Positions 46,580-54,789 of a DNA stretch of 58,486 nt are shown here, in pieces. The translations under genes were made by a program, and so were the position numbers. The DNA comes from Pseudomonadota bacterium (GTDB taxonomy: Bacteria > Pseudomonadota > Alphaproteobacteria > Acetobacterales > Acetobacteraceae): assembly GCA_021808545.1 (NCBI GenBank), contig JAKBBM010000005.1:1-58486 (forward strand), given 5' to 3'. The first letter of the stretch is position 1. Each line of letters begins with the position of its first letter. Below the pieces are notes generated by a model that made no database searches, was not told the DNA's origin, and was given only the letters and a program-made list of their open reading frames with translations.

Positions 46580-46827
46580 CCCGGCTCGTCCTCCCGGCAT
46601 TTCACGGAAAAGCTGAACACGCCCCGGCTTTCGCTTGCCGCGATCAACCGATGGCCGGATTTTTTGCAAAAATCCCTGAAATCGGGCACCGCGCCGGGGT
46701 CGGTGGCGAGCACACGCAGCTTGTCGCCCGCTGCCATGCCGCGCAGCGCCCGTGCGGCGCGCAGTACGGGGATGGGTGATTTTTGGAATTGCGCATCAAT
46801 CAGACGTTCGCCCATGTCAGCGAACAT
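46576..46827 (-). CDS. TusA-like protein lacking the catalytic cysteine
   Basis: 83-residue protein with the TusA/SirA two-layer fold (IDAQFQKSPIPVLRAARALRG, DKLRVLATDPGAVPDFRDFC, GHRLIAASE). In TusA the CPxP motif holds the cysteine that carries sulfur; here it is SPIP, encoded TCA at that codon, so a persulfide at that site is not possible. A cysteine further on (FRDFC) is present. Start: ATG 46827 preferred to TTG 46851. It overlaps the HDAC-like gene by ATGA. Confidence 0.85.
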   Translation of the reverse strand: MFADMGERLIDAQFQKSPIPVLRAARALRGMAAGDKLRVLATDPGAVPDFRDFCKKSGHRLIAASESRGVFSFSVKCREDEPG

Positions 46828-46877
46828 GCGCTGTCCCGTGGGCTTGAGCAAGGCGGAAAATCGGGGGAGAAAGGGGA

Positions 46878-47771
46878 ATGAATCATCGCATTGGTATTGA
46901 TCTGGGCGGCACGAAGACGGAGATTCTGCTGCTTTCCCCCGATGGCCAGGAATGGCTGCGCCGCCGTGCGCCCACCCCGCCTATATATAAAGACGCGCTG
47001 GCCACCATTGCCGGGCTGGTCGGCCAGGTGGAGCAGGAGGCAGGTGTACGTGCAACCGTGGGGGTTGGGATTCCGGGCTGTATTTCACCGGCTACCGGGC
47101 TGGTGAAGAACGCCAATTCCAACGCGCTCAACGGTCATCCGTTCGACCGGGATCTAGCCGCCCTGCTGGGGCGCGAGGTGCGCGTGGCCAATGACGCCAA
47201 TTGTTTTGCCCTGTCCGAGGCCACCGATGGCGCGGGCGCTGGCGCGCGCGTGGTGTTTGGCGTGATTCTGGGCACGGGCTGCGGCGGCGGCATTGTGATC
47301 GATGGCCGGATTCTGGAGGGACGGCACAGCCTGGCGGGTGAGTTTGGCCATACCCCGCTGCCCTGGCCCAGCGCCGATGAAATGCCGCTGCGGCGCTGCT
47401 GGTGCGGGCTCTCTGGCTGCCTGGAGACCTATGTATCCGGCCCGGCCCTGGCGTTTGAGTGCGACGGGCCCGGTGCGCGTGATGCGACATCGGTGCCCGC
47501 TCGCGCGGCGGCGGGCGAGGCCAAGGCGCAGGCCGCACTGGCGCATCATGCCGGGTTTCTGGCCCGGGGCCTTGCCATGATCACCAACATACTCGACCCG
47601 GATGCGATCGTGCTGGGGGGTGGTCTGTCCAACATGGCGCATCTTTACGAGGTGCTGCCCGACCTGATGCGCCCTTATGTGTTCTCCGATGTCGTCACCC
47701 CCAATATTCTGCGCAACCAGCACGGGGATTCATCGGGTGTGCGCGGCGCAGCACGGCTCTGGCCGGGTTGA
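46878..47771 (+). CDS. mak: Fructokinase (ROK family)
   Basis: 297-residue ROK kinase. Motifs: DLGGTKTEI at residues 7-15, GIPGCISPATGLVKNANS, the zinc motif CWCGLSGCLETY and NILDPDAIVLGGGLSN near the end. The sequence order closely follows E. coli Mak (mannofructokinase), including NGHPFDRDL and HGDSSGVRGAA. It phosphorylates fructose (or other hexoses) with ATP. It is transcribed away from the TusA-like gene across a 50-base gap. Confidence 0.92.
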   Translation: MNHRIGIDLGGTKTEILLLSPDGQEWLRRRAPTPPIYKDALATIAGLVGQVEQEAGVRATVGVGIPGCISPATGLVKNANSNALNGHPFDRDLAALLGREVRVANDANCFALSEATDGAGAGARVVFGVILGTGCGGGIVIDGRILEGRHSLAGEFGHTPLPWPSADEMPLRRCWCGLSGCLETYVSGPALAFECDGPGARDATSVPARAAAGEAKAQAALAHHAGFLARGLAMITNILDPDAIVLGGGLSNMAHLYEVLPDLMRPYVFSDVVTPNILRNQHGDSSGVRGAARLWPG

Positions 47772-47775
47772 AACA

Positions 47776-47810
47776 GAAAAAGCGTCCAGCCCGGGGCTGA
47801 ACGCTTTTTC
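47776..47810. terminator. Terminator between mak and the DUF3576 gene
   Basis: A 17-base arm GAAAAAGCGTCCAGCCC pairs with GGGCTGAACGCTTTTTC with one mismatch and a one-base loop. It ends in five T on the plus strand and starts with five A, so it can stop transcription from both mak and the convergent gene. Confidence 0.88.
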
Positions 47811-47832
47811 GTGGGCCTGGGGGCCTTATGGC

Positions 47833-48372
47833 TTATTTGGTATGCTGGGCCTGAGCCTGCAGGTCGGCGGCTTCTGCCAGAATGCGGTTTTCAAGCCCGC
47901 TGGCCACCGCCGGATCGGCCGGACTGTCGACCCATTGGCCATTCTGCTGGACCTGGTGGAACACACTCACCTGGATGGCGTTGGCGGTGAGCTGCTTGCT
48001 CAAGATATAGGCGTTGACCTTGAAGCGCTCATTGGGGGTTGAGGGGGGCACATACCAATCGGTGATGATGACCCCGCCGAACGGATCGGCCGAAACCAGC
48101 GGCATGAAGGAGAGCGTATCCAGCGTGGCACGCCACAGATAGGCGTTGACCTCGATCTGGCTGCTGCCTGCACCGCCGCTATTATGATTGCCGCCCAGGC
48201 CAAAGGAGAACAGAGTGCCGGCATTGCCCGAGTCCGATGTCATGGCTTTGGGCAGGCGCATGGTCTCGGGGTTATTCAGATCTGGCGATTTTGGCGTGAC
48301 GCCGCAGGCACTTAAGGCCAGGATTGCCGTGAGCATGCCGGCCGGTACGATTGATTTTGTCAAAATCCGCAA
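47833..48372 (-). CDS. DUF3576 lipoprotein
   Basis: 179-residue predicted outer-membrane lipoprotein. TTG 48372 with GGAGAG five bases upstream gives a signal ending in LTAILALSAC. The mature part carries the DUF3576 pattern IEVNAYLWRATLDTLSFMPL, SADPFGGVIITDWYVPP and ERFKVNAYILSKQL. Role unknown. The open frame extends to 48441 with no better start. Confidence 0.85.
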   Translation of the reverse strand: MRILTKSIVPAGMLTAILALSACGVTPKSPDLNNPETMRLPKAMTSDSGNAGTLFSFGLGGNHNSGGAGSSQIEVNAYLWRATLDTLSFMPLVSADPFGGVIITDWYVPPSTPNERFKVNAYILSKQLTANAIQVSVFHQVQQNGQWVDSPADPAVASGLENRILAEAADLQAQAQHTK

Positions 48373-48443
48373 CTGAACTCTCCACACCCGAAACTGCAGG
48401 CTGTTTAGCGGTCCAGCCCCTATCCGCCAAGGGCTGGGCAAAA

Positions 48444-48471
48444 AAAGGGTGACGGTTGCCCGCCACCCTTT
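48444..48471 (-). terminator. Terminator of the porin gene
   Basis: AAAGGGTG / CACCCTTT with an inner CGG/CCG pair. Read on the minus strand the stem is followed by seven T, a classic intrinsic terminator located 27 bases after the porin stop. Confidence 0.85.
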
Positions 48472-48497
48472 CTCGTCAAGCCTTGCGGCTTACAGAT

Positions 48498-49736
48498 TTA
48501 CCACTTCAGCGTGGTGCCGACCGAGATCAGCTGCACCTGGCCGTTACCCTTGGAGGTGGCGGTGGGCTGATGCTTGTGGCCATACAGGTACTCGACGAAC
48601 AGGTTCATCTGCTTGGCGAGGATGTAGTTGCCACCCACGGCGACGCCATATTCGCTCAGCGTACGGGCGGTGTTGCCACCCATCGTCCAGTTGCCGGCGG
48701 TCTGGCTGTTGAAGTAGCTGGCGCCCAGCACGTACGGGCCAACCTCATACTTCGCGCCAACCGTGTAGGCGAAGCCGTTGCGGCCACCCTTGGGCTTGAA
48801 GTTGTAGCCGTCCTGGACCGCGCCGGTCTTCAGGTTGGCGCCCACGGTCAGACCCTCGATGGTGGTCTGCGCGCCGGCTTGGAACACGCTGAGATCGTCA
48901 TAGGGCTGCGGACCGGTCAGATTGCCCAGCGGTGCGCCGTGCAGGTAGCCGACAGAAGCCTTGGTGTCGAAGCCACCGGCCTTGGTCACATACTGCGCCA
49001 TGGCATCAATGGTGTTGCGGCGGCGAGAGCTGCTGCTGCCATCGATGGAGGTGGCAGCCGCGCCAAGCGAGCTGGAGGCGGCGGCATAGCCTTCCTTGAT
49101 GCCGTTGGAGTTCGGCTCAAAGCCGACGCTGCCGCTCAGGCCCATGAAAGAAGGTGTAATATACACGATCTTGTCGGTCGCGTAGAGCGCGCCTTGGTCG
49201 GCATAGATGAACTCGCCAGGGGCGCTGTTGGGCAGCAGGGTGACCGGGCCGCCATCGGCCGCCCACAGATTACCGTCGCCAAAGCCCTCGATCACGCCCT
49301 GCTGCATCAGGTCGAACGCGCTGTCGGTCTGGCCGAAGCGCAGGAAGCCGTATTCCGGCGTGCCGATATAGCCATAGGCACGGCGGATATAGACGGCGCT
49401 GGTGCCGCTGGTGCTGTTGCTGCCGACGCCCTTGTTGGCGTTGGAGGTGGTAATGCGGGTTTCAACCTGCGCACCGAAATCGATACCGTTGGCGGTGGCG
49501 GCGTCAAAGCCGGGATACAGGCGGACATCACCCATGGTCGAGACCGGGGACAGTTTATAACCGTTGCCGCTCATCTGGCTGGTGCCGTAATCGGCGATTT
49601 CAAACTGCAGATACCCATTCAAATGAACGGAGACAGTCCCCGGAGCGACGGGCTTGGCCGGCTGGGCCATGGCACCGCCGGCGGTGGCGAGCAGCGCGCC
49701 CATCGAGGCCGCGGTGGCCAGAAGTAACTTGCGCAT
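48498..49736 (-). CDS. Outer-membrane porin
   Basis: 412-residue porin with a signal peptide (MRKLLLATAASMGALLATAGGAMAQ) then alternating beta strands such as VSVHLNGYLQFEIAD, VETRITTSN and IRRAYGYIGTPEYGFLRFGQ. It ends in an aromatic residue (GTTLKW), as needed for BAM recognition. SD AGGAGAT is seven bases before ATG 49736. The open frame continues to 49892 but without signal. Solute is unknown. Confidence 0.92.
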   Translation of the reverse strand: MRKLLLATAASMGALLATAGGAMAQPAKPVAPGTVSVHLNGYLQFEIADYGTSQMSGNGYKLSPVSTMGDVRLYPGFDAATANGIDFGAQVETRITTSNANKGVGSNSTSGTSAVYIRRAYGYIGTPEYGFLRFGQTDSAFDLMQQGVIEGFGDGNLWAADGGPVTLLPNSAPGEFIYADQGALYATDKIVYITPSFMGLSGSVGFEPNSNGIKEGYAAASSSLGAAATSIDGSSSSRRRNTIDAMAQYVTKAGGFDTKASVGYLHGAPLGNLTGPQPYDDLSVFQAGAQTTIEGLTVGANLKTGAVQDGYNFKPKGGRNGFAYTVGAKYEVGPYVLGASYFNSQTAGNWTMGGNTARTLSEYGVAVGGNYILAKQMNLFVEYLYGHKHQPTATSKGNGQVQLISVGTTLKW

Positions 49737-50072
49737 GAATTCATCTCCTAGTTCGCCGGAAGCCCCCGGCTGAATTGGTTTGCGGGGCCGTTGCAAAGCC
49801 CTCTCACGACCCGCTCTGGCCCTGCGGCCGGAACGTTCGCGGCCCTTAAAACCACATCCGTGGCACGTGGCAATCGTTTGCGTGCGGGTCATTTCTCATT
49901 TCATGTCCCCTGTGGCAGAGCTGCCACATGTATATGACATTACTGTTAATTTTGGGTTCCAGACGTCCTTCACAATCAACGGATAAACCGTGAAGCCTGC
50001 GGCGTTTTTTTAAAATATCTACCGGAACTGTAGGATTAATGACAGAATAATGACAATATGAAATCCGGCGGC
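49737..50072. other. 336-base gap upstream of the porin gene
   Basis: Gap between the porin start and the end of the ThiE-like gene, both on the minus strand. It must contain the porin promoter and leader, but no convincing -35/-10 pair was found by eye. The notable element is an 18-base palindrome at 49911-49928. Short open frames on both strands look like chance. Confidence 0.6.
49911..49928. promoter_or_regulatory. 18-base palindrome upstream of porin
   Basis: TGTGGCAGAGCTGCCACA is a perfect palindrome 175 bases before the porin start. A dimeric regulator could bind here; no matching known consensus is recognised. Confidence 0.45.
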
Positions 50073-50657
50073 TCAAGCGGGGGTGAAAGCCCCGATCGCG
50101 CCGGCCCCGGCGCAGGTCCTTCCCAGCCGGCGGATGTTGGCACCGTTAATGCCGCCCAGCGCATAAGGGTTTGCCGTCGCACCGGCCTGGCGGGCCAGCC
50201 TGCGCCAGCCGGTAACAGTCAGGTTTCTGCCCCCCGGGTGGCTTTTGGTGGGAAAAACCGGCGAGATGAATAAAAGCCCGGCCCCCGCGCGGCGGGCATG
50301 GCGCAGCTGCGCCATATCATGCACCGCGGCAGTGACGGGGCCGTGCAGGCGCCAGCGCGGCGGCCGTTCCTTCCCGCGCAAATGCGGCCCCGCGCGCAAA
50401 GCGGCCGCCAGCCGGGCATCGCCCGCCACGGTCAGCGCCAGATGCCGTGCGCGGCACAGGGCCGCCACCGCGTGGCCCAGGGTGGCGCGGTTGGGCGTGT
50501 CATCATGCCGGAACACCACGCCGCAGAGGCCCCTTGGCAGGTGGCGGATTGTTGGCAACGGGTCGGGCAGGCGCTGGGAATCGGTAAAGAGCCAGAGCGG
50601 GGGCGGTCCACCGCGCCGCTTTACCGCGCGGGCCCAGGAGATTAACCGTGTATCCAT
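50073..50657 (-). CDS. ThiE/TenI-like thiamine-phosphate synthase family protein
   Basis: 194 residues with a TIM-barrel pattern of ThiE/TenI: LWLFTDSQRLPDPLPTI, GVVFRHDDTPNRATLGHAV, LRGKERPPRWRLHGPVTAAV, and the diphosphate/phosphate loop LLFISPVFPTKSHPGG then TANPYALGGINGANI. It could join the thiazole and pyrimidine phosphates of thiamine, or be a TenI-like relative; no other thi gene is near. ATG 50657 overlaps the divergent yggS start (CCATGG), so both genes have no intergenic space. Long overlap in the alternative frame upstream is an artefact. Confidence 0.78.
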   Translation of the reverse strand: MDTRLISWARAVKRRGGPPPLWLFTDSQRLPDPLPTIRHLPRGLCGVVFRHDDTPNRATLGHAVAALCRARHLALTVAGDARLAAALRAGPHLRGKERPPRWRLHGPVTAAVHDMAQLRHARRAGAGLLFISPVFPTKSHPGGRNLTVTGWRRLARQAGATANPYALGGINGANIRRLGRTCAGAGAIGAFTPA

Positions 50658-51348
50658 GGCTGATTCTACCGCGATTGCCGCCAATCTTGAAACCGTGCGC
50701 GGGCAAATCGCGCATGCGGCCCGCGCGGCCGGGCGCGCGCCGGACGAGATCACCCTGATCGCGGTGAGCAAGACGCATCCGCGCGCGGCGGTGCAGGCGG
50801 CGCTGGCGGCCGGGGCGCATGTGTTTGGCGAGAACCGGGTGCAGGAGGCGGCGGAGAAATTCCCCCTTGCCGGGGTCCGGCTGCATATTATTGGCGGGCT
50901 GCAGAGCAACAAGGCGCTGGCGGCGGTGCGCTTGGCCGATTCCATCGATAGTCTGGACCGCGAGAGCCTGGCCGACGCCATTGCCCGCGCCGCCCAAACG
51001 GCGGGGCGGCTGCCGGAGCTGCTGGTACAGGTGAATATCGGCGACGAGCCGCAAAAATCGGGCATCCCCACCGCGCGCGCGGATACATTCATCCGCGCCA
51101 TGCGCGCGCGCTTTGGCGAATCATTGCGGGGGTTGATGTGTATCCCCCCGCTTCAGGCCGACCCCGTGCCTTATTTCCGGCGCTTGGCGGCGATGGCCGA
51201 TGAGCATGGCCTGCCGGTGCGCTCCATGGGCATGTCGGGTGATTTTCCGGCCGCGATCGCGGCGGGCGCCACGCATGTGCGCATCGGCACGGCGATTTTC
51301 GGGCATCGGCCGCCGCAATCCCAAGGGGAAGGGCAGCTGGCGCAATGA
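50656..51348 (+). CDS. yggS: PLP homeostasis protein YggS
   Basis: 230 residues of the YggS/PROSC family, which holds pyridoxal phosphate and controls its free level. The PLP lysine is in LIAVSKTHP (about residue 38); GENRVQEAAEKF, HIIGGLQSNKA, VQVNIGDEPQKSG and MGMSGDFPAAI also fit. Start ATG 50656 shares bases with the divergent ThiE-like start. The frame continues upstream but is then only a shadow of that gene. Confidence 0.94.
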   Translation: MADSTAIAANLETVRGQIAHAARAAGRAPDEITLIAVSKTHPRAAVQAALAAGAHVFGENRVQEAAEKFPLAGVRLHIIGGLQSNKALAAVRLADSIDSLDRESLADAIARAAQTAGRLPELLVQVNIGDEPQKSGIPTARADTFIRAMRARFGESLRGLMCIPPLQADPVPYFRRLAAMADEHGLPVRSMGMSGDFPAAIAAGATHVRIGTAIFGHRPPQSQGEGQLAQ

Positions 51349-51473
51349 ATTAACTCATATTTAATGAACTTATCGTTAGAAAAAGCCTGATTCTGGTTTT
51401 CCACCCTGGGCTTGCGCGGTCTTTCCCTGTATTGGCACAAGATCAATCATCCGTTCTCGGAGTTCGACGTCCG

Positions 51474-52352
51474 GTGATTAGACTATCGATACCTCTCCGG
51501 CAGATTCTGTCGCGCTTAACATTGCCGTTCATGCTGATGCTGTCTTTGGGCTTCGTGCTGATCGGCCGGGCGGATCAGAATTTTACCGACCATTTGCGCA
51601 GCGGGCTCGATGATATTCTTGCCCCCGCCTACATGCTGGTCTCGCGCCCCATTGTCGCGGCCGAAAACGGCACTGGCGCGCTGGCGCGGCTATTGTCCCT
51701 GGATAGCGAGAACGCCGCCCTGCGGCGGGAGAATGCGCGCCTGCGGCAATGGCAGGAGGTGGCCATGGCGCTGGAGGCACAGAATAAGGCGCTGAAAAGC
51801 GCGCTTAATTACACGCCGCCCGCCGCGCCGCGCTTCACCACGGGCGAGGTGGTGGCCGATCTGGGCGGGGTTTATGCGCGTTCGGTCCTGGTTCTGGTTT
51901 CCCCTGCCGCCGCGCACGGGCTGACCGGCGCCATCGCCATGGATGGCAGAGGTGTGGCCGGGCGCGTGGTTGCCGCCGGCGGGCGTTCGGCCCGGGTGCT
52001 GCTGATCACCGATCTGAACAGCCGTGTGCCGGTGGCGCTGGGCGCATCCGGCGCGCCCGCTTTAATGGCGGGCACCAATGGTCCCGATCCGGCCTTGCTG
52101 TACTGGCGGCCGGGGCATCCGCCCGTTGAGGGCGAAATGGTGCTGACCAGTGCCGCCGGCGGGGCGTTTCCGCCGGGCCTGCCCGTGGGTGTGGTGCATT
52201 ACAACGCACAGCACGATCCGGTGGTGCTGCCCCTGGCCGATCTCGATTCCTTAAGAGTGCTCCGGCTGTTCAGCTACCCGGACGAGCAGCCCGCACTCAC
52301 CCCCATTTCCCATAGCCGGCCCGCGCACGCGCACCACGCCCGGAGCCGCTGA
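51474..52352 (+). CDS. mreC: Cell-shape protein MreC
   Basis: 292-residue elongasome protein anchored in the inner membrane and extending into the periplasm. GTG 51474 (VIRLSIPLRQILSRLTLP) is the likely start, matching relatives; the frame continues to TTG 51432. One membrane segment, a coiled coil near residues 75-105 (SENAALRRENARLRQ), then a beta domain (GAIAMDGRGVAGRVVAAGGR). mreB is not upstream, unlike many genomes. Begins the operon mreC-mreD-mrdA-rodA-murI. Confidence 0.93.
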   Translation: MIRLSIPLRQILSRLTLPFMLMLSLGFVLIGRADQNFTDHLRSGLDDILAPAYMLVSRPIVAAENGTGALARLLSLDSENAALRRENARLRQWQEVAMALEAQNKALKSALNYTPPAAPRFTTGEVVADLGGVYARSVLVLVSPAAAHGLTGAIAMDGRGVAGRVVAAGGRSARVLLITDLNSRVPVALGASGAPALMAGTNGPDPALLYWRPGHPPVEGEMVLTSAAGGAFPPGLPVGVVHYNAQHDPVVLPLADLDSLRVLRLFSYPDEQPALTPISHSRPAHAHHARSR

Positions 52353-52355
52353 AGC

Positions 52356-52907
52356 ATGGCCCGCCCCACGACGATGTGGCGCCGGCGCGCCGCGGGTCCC
52401 TGGCGCCGGCTCGATGCCATCTCCCGCGCCATGTTTCCGGCCATCATGCTGGTGGTGGGGCTGTTTCTGCTTGGCCTGCCGCTTGATCTGCCCGGGCAGG
52501 CCGCCTTGCGCCCGGTTTTTACCATGGGCTGTGTGTTCTTCTGGTCGCTCTACCGCCCGGCGGCCTTGCCCGCCCCGGTGGTCGTTGGCATTGGCTTGTT
52601 GCTGGATCTGCTGGGCCTGACCCCGTTTGGCCTGTGGGCGGTGCTGCTTTTGCTCATGCAGGGGTTAACCATCGCCCTGCGCCGCCGGCTGGTGCCGGCG
52701 CACTTTCTGCTCACCTGGGCGGCCTTCTCGGCCCTTTCCATGCTGGCCACCGGGCTGGAATGGGTTGTGCAATCATGGTTCGTGCCGGCGGCCTTGCCCT
52801 GGCAGCCGGCTGGGCTGCAGATCGTGCTGGCGCTGGCCCTGTATCCGGCCCTGGCGGCGTTTCTGATTCGTGTGCATCGCGGCCCAGCGGCGGTGGAGCT
52901 GGTCTGA
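52356..52907 (+). CDS. mreD: Cell-shape protein MreD
   Basis: 183 residues with five to six membrane segments (AIMLVVGLFLLGLPLDL, VVVGIGLLLDLLGLTPFGLW, LVLALALYPALAAFLI). MreD sequence is poorly conserved, but size, topology and place between mreC and the PBP2 gene make this secure. Three bases separate it from mreC. Confidence 0.88.
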   Translation: MARPTTMWRRRAAGPWRRLDAISRAMFPAIMLVVGLFLLGLPLDLPGQAALRPVFTMGCVFFWSLYRPAALPAPVVVGIGLLLDLLGLTPFGLWAVLLLLMQGLTIALRRRLVPAHFLLTWAAFSALSMLATGLEWVVQSWFVPAALPWQPAGLQIVLALALYPALAAFLIRVHRGPAAVELV

Positions 52908-52914
52908 AGCTGGC

Positions 52915-54789
52915 ATGAAACGCGCCGCGAAAGAAAAATCCGCCTTCACCCGCAGGGCGTTGCTGCTGGGCACCGCCCAGCTGGGCATTTTTGGAGGGAT
53001 TGCCGCCCGGCTGTACCATTTGCAGGTCGCTCAGCATGGCAAATACGCTCTGCTTGCCCGCCAGAATTCCATTTCCGAGCGGCTGGTCCCGCCCGCGCGC
53101 GGGCCGATTGCGGACCGGGCCGGCGTGCTGCTGGCCGGCAACCAGCAGCATTGGCGGGCCTTGTTCATGCCCGCGCAAGCACCAGACCCGCGCACGGTTT
53201 TGGAGAATTTCTACCGCCTAGTGCCGTTACCCGCGGATGAGCGGGCCCGCATCGCGCGCGAGCTGACCAGCCGGCCCGGCTATATCCCTGTGCTGCTTAA
53301 GGATTATCTGGCCTGGTCCGAAATGGCGGCCTTGGAGGTCAATATGCCGAACCTGCCTGGCGTGATCGTCGAGGTGGGGCTGAGCCGTTACTACCCGCTG
53401 GGTCCGGCGGCGGCGCATGCGGTTGGGTATGTCGCGCGGCCAACGCAAGCCGAAGCTAAGGCCAACACGGTTCTGGCGCTGCCGGGCATGCGTGTTGGCC
53501 GCAGCGGAGTTGAGCAGGTGCAGGATCTGCCCCTGCGCGGCGAGCCCGGCTTTGTGCAGACCGAGACCAATGTGCATGGCGAAGTGGTGCGCGAGGTGGC
53601 GGATGATCCGGGCCTGCCGGGCCAGTCTGTACAGCTTTCTCTGCATGCAGGTTTGCAGGCGCTGGCGGTGCGGGCGCTGGCGGATAATGCCGGTGCGGTG
53701 GTGATGCTGGATGCGCGCAATGGCGAGATCCTGGCCCTGGCCAGTACCCCCTCGTTTGATCCGGGCCTGTTCGACCGGGGGGTGCCGGTCGATATCTGGA
53801 ATGGCTGGCTGCACGATCCGCGTCATCCGCTGCAGAACAAGGCTACGGCGGGGCTGTTCGCGCCGGGTTCCACCTTCAAGCCCACCGTTGCCCTGGCGGC
53901 GCTGAAGGCGGGGGTTCTGACCGCTGAAACCCGGCTCAACTGCCCTGGCTTTCTCAAGCTCGGCGATCATGTGTTCTGGGATGATGCCCATACCGCCTAT
54001 GGCGATATTGATGTCACCACTGCCCTGCAGGTGAGCAGCGACGTGTTTTTTTACCAGGTGGCGCTGAAGGTCGGTATCGATCCGATTGCCGCCATGGCGC
54101 ATCAGCTTGGCCTGGGGACCAATCTCAATGCCGATTTGCCCAATGTCGCCACGGGGCTGGTGCCCACCCATGACTGGGCCAGGAGCCGGGGCATCCATTG
54201 GGTGGCGGGCGATACGGTGGTGCAGGGTATTGGCCAGGGCTACACCCAGCTCACCCCGCTTTCGCTGGCCACGATGATCGCCCGTGTCGCGACCGGCAAG
54301 GCGGTCAGCCCGCGCATCACCCGGCGCATCGGCACTGTGTTGCAGCCCGGCGCGAATGGCGTTGAGTGGCCCGATCTGGACATAGACCCCGCCCATCTGG
54401 CCGTGGTCCGTCAGGGACTGTTCGATGTGGTCAACACCCCCGATGGCACGGGCTATGCCGCGCGCCTTAATCTGCCCGGCGTGCAGATGGCGGGCAAGAC
54501 CGGCACCGCCCAGGTGCATAACAACACGGCGGCCGAGAAAGCCGCCGGCTATAACGATATGCAGATGGCCTGGGCGCAGCGCCCCAACGCCTTGTTTGTT
54601 GCCTATGCGCCGTTTGATAAACCGCGTTATGCGGTGGCCGTGGTGGTGGAGCATGGCAATTACGGCGCGCAATCGGCAGCCCCCATCGCGCATGAACTGA
54701 TGACTTATGCTTTAACCCAAGATCCCGCCGGCCAGGACCGGCCTTTATCCAACCCCATGGCGCCGCCGCCGCCGGTGGAGGCCCTATGA
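52915..54789 (+). CDS. mrdA: Penicillin-binding protein 2 (elongation transpeptidase)
   Basis: 624-residue monofunctional class B PBP that crosslinks peptidoglycan during elongation, partner of RodA. It has one N-terminal membrane segment, a dimerisation/pedestal part (RGPIADRAGVLLAGN, GRSGVEQVQDL), the active site GSTFKPTVA with Ser319, the SSD motif (LQVSSDVFFYQ) and GKTGTAQ near residue 528. Start ATG 52915 rather than 52870, which lies in mreD. ATGA overlap with rodA. Confidence 0.96.
   Translation: MKRAAKEKSAFTRRALLLGTAQLGIFGGIAARLYHLQVAQHGKYALLARQNSISERLVPPARGPIADRAGVLLAGNQQHWRALFMPAQAPDPRTVLENFYRLVPLPADERARIARELTSRPGYIPVLLKDYLAWSEMAALEVNMPNLPGVIVEVGLSRYYPLGPAAAHAVGYVARPTQAEAKANTVLALPGMRVGRSGVEQVQDLPLRGEPGFVQTETNVHGEVVREVADDPGLPGQSVQLSLHAGLQALAVRALADNAGAVVMLDARNGEILALASTPSFDPGLFDRGVPVDIWNGWLHDPRHPLQNKATAGLFAPGSTFKPTVALAALKAGVLTAETRLNCPGFLKLGDHVFWDDAHTAYGDIDVTTALQVSSDVFFYQVALKVGIDPIAAMAHQLGLGTNLNADLPNVATGLVPTHDWARSRGIHWVAGDTVVQGIGQGYTQLTPLSLATMIARVATGKAVSPRITRRIGTVLQPGANGVEWPDLDIDPAHLAVVRQGLFDVVNTPDGTGYAARLNLPGVQMAGKTGTAQVHNNTAAEKAAGYNDMQMAWAQRPNALFVAYAPFDKPRYAVAVVVEHGNYGAQSAAPIAHELMTYALTQDPAGQDRPLSNPMAPPPPVEAL

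Noticed and set aside
46884-47723. Minus-strand open frames across mak
   Set aside because: High-GC shadow frames; composition is Arg/Pro-rich without domains.
48456-49727. 423-codon plus-strand frame opposite the porin
   Set aside because: It is antisense to a well-supported porin with signal peptide, terminator and terminal Trp.
50660-51101. Upstream extension of the minus-strand ThiE-like gene to 51101
   Set aside because: The extra residues are out-of-frame shadow of yggS; the ThiE pattern starts after the ATG at 50657.
53227-54693. 488-codon minus-strand frame opposite mrdA
   Set aside because: His/Arg/Gly-rich shadow of a well-conserved PBP2 gene; no recognisable domain.
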